From positions 1 to 14,143 of the forward strand of contig JASIJX010000388.1 in assembly GCA_030049955.1 (NCBI GenBank): a DNA stretch of 14,143 nt, read 5' to 3'. The position numbers and the translations under genes are program-made. The stretch's first letter is position 1. Each line of letters begins with the position of its first letter. This stretch comes from Acidobacteriaceae bacterium. Lineage in GTDB: Bacteria > Acidobacteriota > Terriglobia > Terriglobales > Acidobacteriaceae. Below are positions 8,090 to 14,143 of this stretch, piece by piece. The notes below the pieces were generated by a model. The model ran no database searches. It was not told where the DNA came from and saw nothing but the letters and a program-made list of their open reading frames with translations.

Positions 8090-8151
8090 GACCCGGATTG
8101 TGACCAAATAGGTGTCCGCTTCGTTTAAGGTGGACACCTATTTGGCGGGTC
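8090..8151. repeat. Long bulged inverted repeat (14-bp perfect core plus 6-bp outer arms)
   Basis: Core arms CCAAATAGGTGTCC (8104-8117) and GGACACCTATTTGG (8132-8145) are perfect complements around a 14-base loop. Outer arms GACCCG (8090-8095) and CGGGTC (8146-8151) extend the stem, with an 8-base bulge on the left. No T-run follows on either strand. It could be a strong RNA structure between genes, a two-sided binding site, or abutting ends of a lost insertion sequence; the sequence alone does not decide. Confidence 0.75.
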
Positions 8152-8233
8152 AGAGCGGTTTGAAGAAAGTCCGGTTAGAGGAATACTTGCGCAGCTTCTT
8201 CACTACAAACTCTGGACCGTTGACCTACGTCGG

Positions 8234-9484
8234 CTACGGCGTTCCAAAGGGAGTGGTTACGTAATCCGTGCACGAGGTGTTCCCGGGGGCGAACACAGAG
8301 TTTCCTCCGCCACGAACATAGAGCGAGACTACTTGATCTGTGGCGACTGGAATCGAACATCCGTTCGTATCATTGTCCACCAAGACATTAGTAACATTTT
8401 GCCCCGACGCAGCAAAAATGTTTTCTGCAACGACGCCTTCGTTAGTTCCCTCGGCATTACTAATATCGACGCACGTGGTCATCGGATAAGTGGTGGTCGA
8501 GCTGCATTGTAGATTCGTAATATGCACACTGTGAGTTATGTGATTAGCTCCTATTTCTACGCATGTGACATACTCCTCGCAGTGAACGTCGGTCAAGTTG
8601 ATCGCGCTTGCAAAATCGATGGCAATGCCAGTACTTAATGCGGTCGTGGAGCCGGAGCCATTAATTGTTCCAGAAATACCACGTAGTGGATATAAAACCG
8701 AACCTGACGCATTACCAACCCTGATGGCCACGGCCGAAGAACTGGTGACGCCATCCTCTGCAACTTGAACGTTATAAGGTCCGCTGTTTTGCGCATAAGA
8801 GGTCTCAATATCCAGGCCTTCGCCGTTGCACCCATCAATGGCTACATTGTCCAGTAGGCTGCCCTCTTGAGCCCACTTGTTCTGAATGCCAATGCCGCCG
8901 GATATTGGCGTTCCACTTCCACCGGGTTCAAGACAACTGATGCGGATGTTATGGTCCTGGATGTTGTCTACAGCCGCTGACGAACCCCATTGCTCAATTA
9001 CTGTGCCGGTAAAACTGCTCGACGGTTGCATCGAAGTTCCCATATTGTTGTACGGGGTCGTCGTCGCATGTCCGTAGGAGTACCACGAAGTGTTGCTCGG
9101 CCGCACCTGCGTCACGCTAGTGACAATGTTGACAGCGCCCGTCAGCAGGGTCGCAGCAAAGTTAGAAGGAACGTTAGACCACATCGACCCCGCGCAACTT
9201 TGGGTTCCAGCAAACCCGCGCGCATCGACAATGCCTCCGAGAGAATTTATACCGCTCAACACTGTCCAGGAGTTGTTAATCTTCGCGCACATGTCGGAAC
9301 CAGACTGAAGAGTCGCATCCACCGTCACAGGGTCAGCGACTACAGTGGCAGAACCATCGCCGAAGATTGGGTACCCGGCCGTTAGCGTGCCGGTCGTGGT
9401 TACGTTGCTTTGTGCGCAAGCGATCACGCAGTTCATAGCTAGAGCAGCAGCAACAGTAAGGAGAATTTGCCCTAGTGGTTTCAC
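8234..9484 (-). CDS. Secreted, probably right-handed beta-helix protein of unknown function
   Basis: A 416-residue exported protein. The start is the GTG at 9484, with GGAGGA (9491-9496) at good spacing. The N-terminus MKPLGQILLTVAAALAMNCV is a signal peptide; VIAC (20-23) also fits a lipoprotein lipobox, so a lipid anchor is possible, with ACA|QS as the alternative cleavage. The body is rich in Ser, Thr, Asn and Gly, with runs such as IRISCLEPGG, IGIQNKWAQEGSLLDNVAIDGCNG, LTDVHCEEYVTCVEIGANHITHSVHITNLQC and GVVAENIFAAS. These short alternating beta repeats with stacked Asn and Ser are typical of pectate-lyase-like parallel beta-helices. No catalytic motif of a known lyase or GH28 is seen. 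It may bind or cut polysaccharide at the cell surface, which is inference from fold and context. It has its own promoter. Confidence 0.68.
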   Translation of the reverse strand: MKPLGQILLTVAAALAMNCVIACAQSNVTTTGTLTAGYPIFGDGSATVVADPVTVDATLQSGSDMCAKINNSWTVLSGINSLGGIVDARGFAGTQSCAGSMWSNVPSNFAATLLTGAVNIVTSVTQVRPSNTSWYSYGHATTTPYNNMGTSMQPSSSFTGTVIEQWGSSAAVDNIQDHNIRISCLEPGGSGTPISGGIGIQNKWAQEGSLLDNVAIDGCNGEGLDIETSYAQNSGPYNVQVAEDGVTSSSAVAIRVGNASGSVLYPLRGISGTINGSGSTTALSTGIAIDFASAINLTDVHCEEYVTCVEIGANHITHSVHITNLQCSSTTTYPMTTCVDISNAEGTNEGVVAENIFAASGQNVTNVLVDNDTNGCSIPVATDQVVSLYVRGGGNSVFAPGNTSCTDYVTTPFGTP

Positions 9485-9637
9485 AGTGAGTCCTCCGTTT
9501 TTGAATTTGCCTCGTTCCGCAATTGAGTTCGGCGAAGGGCGAGGGATTGAAACGAGTGGGTGCCACCGCAGAACAGCCCACCCCGGCTGGCCAAAGTAAA
9601 GCCCAGGCCCGATCAGAGGAGAGCTTACAGTTGTGAA

Positions 9638-9666
9638 ATAATAGAAGAAGATTGTGAATATGTCAA
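9638..9666 (-). promoter_or_regulatory. Consensus sigma70 promoter for the beta-helix gene
   Basis: On the minus strand TTGACA (9661-9666) is followed by exactly 17 bases and TATTAT (9638-9643). The -35 is perfect and the -10 is one base off consensus. It would start transcription near 9631, leaving a leader of about 145 bases before the GTG at 9484. The site lies in the AT-rich part of the divergent gap. Confidence 0.75.
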
Positions 9667-9697
9667 TTAAATTTTATAAAATATTTCATTACTGCTG

Positions 9698-9706
9698 TGT
9701 TATAAT
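9698..9706 (+). promoter_or_regulatory. Extended -10 promoter for the RhaT-like gene
   Basis: TGTTATAAT is a perfect extended -10 (TGn followed by TATAAT at 9701-9706), placing a start near 9713, about 15 bases before the GTG at 9728. No good -35 sits 17 bases upstream. A second possible pair, TTGTGA (9652-9657) with 17 bases to TATAAA (9675-9680), lies further up and overlaps the minus-strand promoter. Confidence 0.6.
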
Positions 9707-9727
9707 ATCCAGAGAAAAATACTCGAT

Positions 9728-10513
9728 GTGCTCGATAAGAAGGCCAAATTGTTCGGTAATCCCATCCTGGCGGGCCTTTCGCTGACAATTCTTGGAGCCA
9801 TTATGCAGGGTGGCTTCGTCTTCCCAATGAAGTTAAGTGCAGGGTGGCGTTGGGAGAACCTATGGATCGTTTACAGTGTCGTCGGTCTGCTGATCATTCC
9901 CGTCTTCGTGGCTGGTATCAGCGTGCCGAATCTGATTTCTGTTTACCGATTAAGTTCAGCCGAGAGCATTATTGCTGCGGCTCTGCTTGGTTGCGCCTGG
10001 GGGCTAGCTAACGTTCTGTTCGGATTCGCTGTTTCCTTGGCAGGAATGTCTATCAGTTTTTCGATTGTCTGCGGATTAAGCGCATCTCTTGGTGCACTAC
10101 TTCCACTGGTTCTGTTGACGCCCGGGCGCCTGATGGAGCCGTTCGGATTCTCCATGTGTATTGGTGTTCTATTGGCGCTCGGTGGCGTCTTTATCATTGG
10201 AGCGACCGGTCGGCGGAAAGAAACATTGCGCTTGGTACAAAAAACCTGGTCCCCTCACAGCGGCGCTAGACTAACAATCTCAATGGAACAAAAAATCGGG
10301 CGGATCAATTGCAACGAGAGGAAATATGAAGAAACATATCCATTCTCTTTTAAAGCTTGTCAGTCTACTTTCACTGCTATTTGCTATTGGAGCATGGGGC
10401 AAAAGGTTAGTAGCGGCAGCATCGTCTCCTACCACCTCGCCTTCAGGAACACCGGTCAACGGTCCATTCTCTCCTCACGAGCTGCAGGAATTCACTGCGC
10501 TCGAGCCCATTGA
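9728..10513 (+). CDS. Truncated RhaT-like L-rhamnose/sugar:H+ symporter (N-terminal half; probably broken gene)
   Basis: Residues 1 to about 165 match the first half of the RhaT family of inner-membrane sugar:proton symporters, cf. E. coli RhaT at WSWETMWSV versus WRWENLWIVYSVV here. Five hydrophobic segments (about 11-30, 45-65, 81-105, 108-130 and 140-160) are present; full RhaT has ten in about 340 residues. After GRRKETLRLVQ (base about 10,240) the reading frame loses transmembrane character and runs 188 bases into the amidohydrolase gene in another frame, so the last ~90 residues are almost certainly not real. The second half is not found downstream. The GTG start at 9728 has a weak ribosome site but a strong extended -10 just upstream. 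Whether a five-segment half transporter is made and functions is unknown; a decayed gene is more likely. Confidence 0.7.
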   Translation: MLDKKAKLFGNPILAGLSLTILGAIMQGGFVFPMKLSAGWRWENLWIVYSVVGLLIIPVFVAGISVPNLISVYRLSSAESIIAAALLGCAWGLANVLFGFAVSLAGMSISFSIVCGLSASLGALLPLVLLTPGRLMEPFGFSMCIGVLLALGGVFIIGATGRRKETLRLVQKTWSPHSGARLTISMEQKIGRINCNERKYEETYPFSFKACQSTFTAICYWSMGQKVSSGSIVSYHLAFRNTGQRSILSSRAAGIHCARAH

Positions 10514-11495
10514 TACCCATGTGCATGATTACGACAGCAATCCCACCTTTCTCGCAATGTTCCTCAAGCTCCATTTGCACGTTGTGGACATCATTGTCAT
10601 CGACCCCTCCAACACGGCCATTGGCTCGGTGCTCTCGGACGAATCCGCGCAGAGAAAGGCGGTATGGGATGTAGTGCGCGGCAGTGACGGCCATGCAGTG
10701 GTCTGCACGTCTTTCAACGCCTTTAAATTTGGCCAGCCCGATTTCGACGAGACCGTGATCAGGCAGCTCAATCAGGATTTTGATCGTGGCGCCGTCGCGG
10801 TCAAGATATGGAAAAACATCGGGATGGGAATCCTGGACGCAAAGGACCATTATGTTATGCCGGACAACCCCGTCTTCAAGCCGATTTATCGTGATATCGC
10901 CGCGCACAACAAGACCCTCATCGCACACCTTGCGGACCCGAACCAGGCGTGGCAGCCGCTCAACCCTGCCTCGCCAGACTACGGATACTATTTAAAGAAT
11001 CCTCAGTGGTACATGTACAACAAGCCTTACGCGCCGTCAAAAGAGCAGATTCTTCGCGCGCGCGATCATATTCTTGAGGAGAACCCAACCCTGCGCGTTA
11101 TCGGAGCGCATTTCGGCAGCATGGAAAACAATTTTCCTCAACTGGCCGAACATCTCGATCGCTATCCAAATTTTGCCGTGGACATGGCGGCTCGGATGCC
11201 CCACCTGATGGCATTGCCTCGCGCCGAAGCCATCGCTTTCATCACCAGGTACCAGGATCGGTTAATTTATGGTACGGATGACTCGCTTTTCCCCTTCCCG
11301 CCCCCCGACCTTCAGAAGAGTGCGGCAGGTTGGGAAAACGGCTACGCGCGTGACTGGCGCGCTCTCGCCACCAGCGATACAGTAGCTTTCAATGGGCACA
11401 ATGTGCAGGGCCTTGCACTCCCTCAATCGATCTTGCGTAAGCTCTATCACGACAATGCCGTTAAGTGGTTTCCTGGGATTCTAGGATCTCATTGA
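10326..11495 (+). CDS. Exported amidohydrolase (amidohydrolase-2 / TIM-barrel metal-dependent hydrolase)
   Basis: A 389-residue metal-dependent hydrolase. The start ATG follows GAGAGG (10316-10321) with short spacing. The N-terminus (MKKHIHSLLKLVSLLSLLFA) is a signal peptide or membrane anchor, placing the enzyme outside the cytosol. Metal ligands are visible in order: HxH in IDTHVH (H65, H67), a lysine in AVAVKIWKNIGMG (K160), H201 in IAHLAD, H262 in GAHFGS and D318 in YGTDD. The C-terminus LYHDNAVKWFPG is the usual amidohydrolase-2 ending. Substrates of this family are diverse (decarboxylation, amide or lactone hydrolysis), so the reaction is not known; lactone or ester cleavage near a sugar locus is only a guess. 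It lies downstream of, and overlaps out of frame with, the RhaT-like fragment and may share its promoter. Confidence 0.86.
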   Translation: MKKHIHSLLKLVSLLSLLFAIGAWGKRLVAAASSPTTSPSGTPVNGPFSPHELQEFTALEPIDTHVHDYDSNPTFLAMFLKLHLHVVDIIVIDPSNTAIGSVLSDESAQRKAVWDVVRGSDGHAVVCTSFNAFKFGQPDFDETVIRQLNQDFDRGAVAVKIWKNIGMGILDAKDHYVMPDNPVFKPIYRDIAAHNKTLIAHLADPNQAWQPLNPASPDYGYYLKNPQWYMYNKPYAPSKEQILRARDHILEENPTLRVIGAHFGSMENNFPQLAEHLDRYPNFAVDMAARMPHLMALPRAEAIAFITRYQDRLIYGTDDSLFPFPPPDLQKSAAGWENGYARDWRALATSDTVAFNGHNVQGLALPQSILRKLYHDNAVKWFPGILGSH

Positions 11496-11522
11496 GCTGG
11501 TTGAAGCTAAGGAGATTATTGC

Positions 11523-11588
11523 GCCTTCTTTAAAGCCTCATGACTCAGCTCTTTAACTTTTACCTGATGAGGCGTAACGAGAGAAGGC
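11523..11588. repeat. Nested inverted repeat between convergent genes (possible bidirectional terminator)
   Basis: Outer arms GCCTTCT (11523-11529) and AGAAGGC (11582-11588) enclose inner arms GCCTCAT (11535-11541) and ATGAGGC (11567-11573), all perfect 7-bp complements. The apical loop of 25 bases contains T-rich stretches. It sits between the stops of the amidohydrolase (11495) and the PKD-bearing hydrolase (11654), where a shared terminator is expected, but no T-run directly follows either side. Confidence 0.5.
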
Positions 11589-11653
11589 ACAAATGTCTAT
11601 CGATAACTGGCACAATCACTGCTGGACTGGAATTTTGAGTGCTCGTGCGATTC

Positions 11654-14140
11654 TCATTGTTGAGGTGGATCCGTTGACGGATTGTAGTACCGTCGGCTTT
11701 CGGCGGGCCTAAAGGCAGTAGACATAGAGCCGGTCACAGTTATGTGAAATTTATCTTCTGCGCTAAGGCCATCTAGACCAACAGCTGTAAGTCCTACCGA
11801 GTAACTACCTGGTTCAGTGTACGTATGGCTGACACGTGCACCCGCCAGAGACACGCCGTCCCCAAAGTCCCAATGGTAAGATAAAACCGGAACTGTGGGG
11901 GTCTCTGTAGTAGCTTCGAACACTACTGTGTCGCCACTGTTCGACACCTGCGGGTGATTCAACTTGATTCTGGGAGCCTCCGCAACAATGCTGTCGTCAA
12001 CTATTTTCAGCATTCGAACTGAATGTGGAGGTTGCTTCAGGATCAAACAGCCGCCCTTTTCAAAAATATGCGTGTTGTTGGCAAAAACACTTGTAATGAT
12101 ATAACGCCCGCTTCGATCAAGGCCTAATGCCGAAAGATCAATTGTGTGGCTTCGTGGGTTATCAGACCAATTAAATACCGTAAGAATACTCTGCCGGGGA
12201 CTCTCTTTAAGATAGAAAATACTTGGCTGTTCGTCATCAGGTAGAAATGTCATCAGATCAAGCGGAGTGGCGGCTTTTCCTAAACGAACCATATCAATAA
12301 GATCTTTGTTCTCAACTAATCCCAAGCGCGTTGGATCTGACGATAGCCTAGGTAAATCATCTCCGATTTCAAACATTCCTCCGGCTACTGCAGCAAGTGC
12401 TATCGACATTTCTGCTTCATCCAGAGTAAGTGGCTGTCGGTTAATCCTCCCATGATCGTCAAAGATCTTTGTCTGCGTGGATACATTGAATGCATCAGGA
12501 TCGTTCACAAAGAAATTCCGATTCATGTAATAGCGCGCGGCTATGCCGGAAGCGCCGGCTTTAATAACGCTATAAATATGCGCCGTGTCTTCGGAGATGC
12601 GTCCAAAATCGACATATCCCACTGGATTCAGCATTACGCTACCATCTTTATCTAGCAGCGTTTCATCGCCAACAGCTTTCCGGATGATGCCCAGCCCAAT
12701 TCTTTGGGCTTCCATGGCGGTTGTGTTCGGACGATAATAATGGCCCTCTATCGCTGTGCCATCCATAAAATCGAGTTTGATATAATGAATTCCCCAGACA
12801 CGAACGAGGGTGTCATACGTTTTCCATAGGTAACCTTGAGCTCCCGGATTGGTGCAATCTAGGACAAATAGACGCTCCCCGCCTGGGCTCATGGAACCAA
12901 TCGAAATTGGTTCTCCTTTAGCATCATGAACCAGCCAATCTCGGTGTTTGTCGTAGACCCAGGATCGCTCAGAAACTTGAAATGGGGCAGTCCAGATTCC
13001 CGGGATTAGACCTAAGTGAATTATCTTTCGTTCCAAATCGGCAAGACCATGGGGAAACAGCGTTGCATTAGGGGTTATGTATTCACCGCGAGCATATTGA
13101 TATCCTTCGTCAATGTGAAAAAAATCGAACCCTAAAGTCTTTAAGTTCTCGGAAAGCCATTGTGCATTTGTCAATGCTGCGCCTTCAGTCAAACCGTAAT
13201 AATAAGCGGTCCAACTCCACCAACCCATCGGCGAGGCAGCTCGAACGCGCGCATGATGAAGTTGCCGGATAAGCGAGCCATATGTCTCTAGCTGGCGATG
13301 ATAGTCTTCACCTGTGCCAAGAAGAAGCTTTTCCGAGGCCAGTTCCTTTCCTGGACCGATCGGCAGCACTAGCGGCGTTTGCTGACTCGGCGGGACGTTG
13401 GCAAAATTGTTTACTAATTCCGTGGTGCCTGTTGAATCAACCTCGTACTTCGATATCTTTGCTTCCTTGTCGTTTGCGCATATGTGCAGTCGCAGTATCG
13501 TTAAGAAACGATCCGACGTGAGGGCACCGACAAAAAAGCTTTGGTGGGTTTGTTGATTGTAAACCAGCTGGCTACCCACGCCCCGAAAGACGTGGTTCGT
13601 TGTTCCAGGCCCTAGAATCTGTATGTCAGGTATGTTTTCGCTGAAACTGTCGGAGAGAAAGCGATCTTGCCGAACCGGGCCGCCTAAATCGATGGTTGAT
13701 TCTCCTGAAGCATCGATCGGACGAATTGTTGTGACTCGGATGGGAGCAGCTGTCGAATTTTCTACGAATACCTGAAGCTCGGCGAATGGCTTAGTCAGGT
13801 AAGCGCGCAGACGATAGGAGAGATCTGGCTGATGGGGTAAACCACTGAAAAGTACCGTCCATTCCTGTGCGTCTCCTAAGAGGCCCTGTACGATCGAAAG
13901 TTTTACCGAATGTCTCGGATAGTCCGATGATCTTAGCCAACGATCATCCAGATGGACTGCTATACCTGCCTGCAAAACCGGAGCGATCGAATCAATGTTC
14001 CTGATACTGTAGCTTCCATCTCGCGCTTCAATATTCACCTTAATCAAGGGCTGAGCGTCTTCAGCGAAAAGCATGGCGACATGGCCAAACACCGCGATGA
14101 CAATAAAAATGGCCAACCGCCCGATACTATGACGTGACAT
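11654..14140 (-). CDS. Exported clan GH-D alpha-galactosidase-like hydrolase (GH36-type) with C-terminal PKD domain
   Basis: An 828-residue exported enzyme likely hydrolysing alpha-galactosides or related sugars. The signal peptide is about residues 1-26 (RLAIFIVIAVFGHVAMLFA). An N-terminal beta-sandwich (about 30-290) leads to the TIM barrel beginning SPMGWWSWTAYY (303-314). Motifs include FFHIDEGYQ (340-348), TLFPHGLADLERKI, HYIKLDFMDG with D457 as predicted nucleophile, and GRISEDTAHIY with D518 as likely acid/base. A C-terminal beta domain (about 640-712) is followed by a PKD domain (about 725-803; YHWDFGDG and VSHTYTEPGSYSVGLTAVG), often a carbohydrate- or surface-binding or spacer module. 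The start ATG is three bases from the window edge, so its ribosome site is not visible. Codons look more AT-rich than in the other hydrolase (5729-7834). The exact sugar specificity cannot be read from sequence. Confidence 0.85.
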   Translation of the reverse strand: MSRHSIGRLAIFIVIAVFGHVAMLFAEDAQPLIKVNIEARDGSYSIRNIDSIAPVLQAGIAVHLDDRWLRSSDYPRHSVKLSIVQGLLGDAQEWTVLFSGLPHQPDLSYRLRAYLTKPFAELQVFVENSTAAPIRVTTIRPIDASGESTIDLGGPVRQDRFLSDSFSENIPDIQILGPGTTNHVFRGVGSQLVYNQQTHQSFFVGALTSDRFLTILRLHICANDKEAKISKYEVDSTGTTELVNNFANVPPSQQTPLVLPIGPGKELASEKLLLGTGEDYHRQLETYGSLIRQLHHARVRAASPMGWWSWTAYYYGLTEGAALTNAQWLSENLKTLGFDFFHIDEGYQYARGEYITPNATLFPHGLADLERKIIHLGLIPGIWTAPFQVSERSWVYDKHRDWLVHDAKGEPISIGSMSPGGERLFVLDCTNPGAQGYLWKTYDTLVRVWGIHYIKLDFMDGTAIEGHYYRPNTTAMEAQRIGLGIIRKAVGDETLLDKDGSVMLNPVGYVDFGRISEDTAHIYSVIKAGASGIAARYYMNRNFFVNDPDAFNVSTQTKIFDDHGRINRQPLTLDEAEMSIALAAVAGGMFEIGDDLPRLSSDPTRLGLVENKDLIDMVRLGKAATPLDLMTFLPDDEQPSIFYLKESPRQSILTVFNWSDNPRSHTIDLSALGLDRSGRYIITSVFANNTHIFEKGGCLILKQPPHSVRMLKIVDDSIVAEAPRIKLNHPQVSNSGDTVVFEATTETPTVPVLSYHWDFGDGVSLAGARVSHTYTEPGSYSVGLTAVGLDGLSAEDKFHITVTGSMSTAFRPAESRRYYNPSTDPPQQ

Positions 14141-14143
14141 ATT

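Larger units (their letters stand above)
7835..8233. other. Intergenic regulatory-looking region upstream of the GH-D hydrolase
   Basis: About 400 bases between the beta-helix gene's stop and the hydrolase's start. It is dense in symmetry: a TGGTTCGC direct repeat (7969-7976 and 8009-8016), a CACTCAA/TTGAGTG inverted repeat (7979-7985 and 8000-8006), an 18-bp palindrome (8023-8040) and a long inverted repeat (8090-8151). No clear -35/-10 pair for the hydrolase was found. A 45-codon plus-strand frame (8130-8264) has no recognisable product. Confidence 0.5.

Noticed and set aside
8130..8264. 45-codon plus-strand frame starting in the inverted repeat
   Set aside because: It overlaps the 3' end of the beta-helix gene, has no ribosome site, and resembles nothing known.
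1..14143. CRISPR array, rRNA, intact tRNA or complete insertion sequence
   Set aside because: No regularly spaced repeats, rRNA-like stretches, full cloverleaf or transposase gene were found on reading both strands.

Overview
The window looks like chromosomal DNA of an Acidobacteriota bacterium, most likely Terriglobia. The main reason is the very large Oar-type TonB-dependent receptor with an N-terminal carboxypeptidase-regulatory-like domain and an 'LPLNGRDW' plug motif, a family greatly expanded in that phylum. The LacI regulator and the many exported glycoside hydrolases fit. This assignment is inference from protein character, not from a marker gene.

Layout. 1-351 (+) is the 3' end of an ilvD-type dihydroxy-acid dehydratase. 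352-776 is non-coding; it holds a hairpin, a 5' half of a tRNA-Gly gene (673-710) and a rho-independent terminator serving the next gene. 777-3857 (-) is the TonB-dependent receptor, with a perfect AGGAGG ribosome site. 3858-4355 is non-coding and carries what looks like the end of an IS66-type element with the first codons of its tnpA. 4356-5456 (-) is a LacI-family regulator. 5729-7834 (-) is an exported clan GH-D (alpha-galactosidase-like) hydrolase. 7835-8233 is a regulatory-looking gap with an 18-bp perfect palindrome, other repeats and a long bulged inverted repeat. 8234-9484 (-) is a secreted, probably beta-helical protein with a consensus sigma70 promoter. 9728-10513 (+) is the N-terminal half of a RhaT-like sugar symporter, apparently broken. 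10326-11495 (+) is an exported amidohydrolase. 11496-11653 holds a nested inverted repeat between convergent genes. 11654-14140 (-) is a second alpha-galactosidase-like hydrolase fused to a C-terminal PKD domain.

How the parts may work together. Two exported GH-D enzymes, an outer-membrane TonB receptor without a SusD partner, a LacI regulator, a sugar-symporter remnant and a secreted beta-helix protein suggest a locus for sensing, trimming and importing galactosylated plant or microbial glycans. The minus-strand genes are separated by hundreds of bases, so they are probably separate transcription units under shared control rather than one tight operon. Three lines of evidence suggest a patchwork assembled by transfer and deletion: the half tRNA, the IS66-like end and the half transporter. 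From about 8,150 onward the sequence also looks more AT-rich. No CRISPR array, rRNA or intact tRNA is seen.
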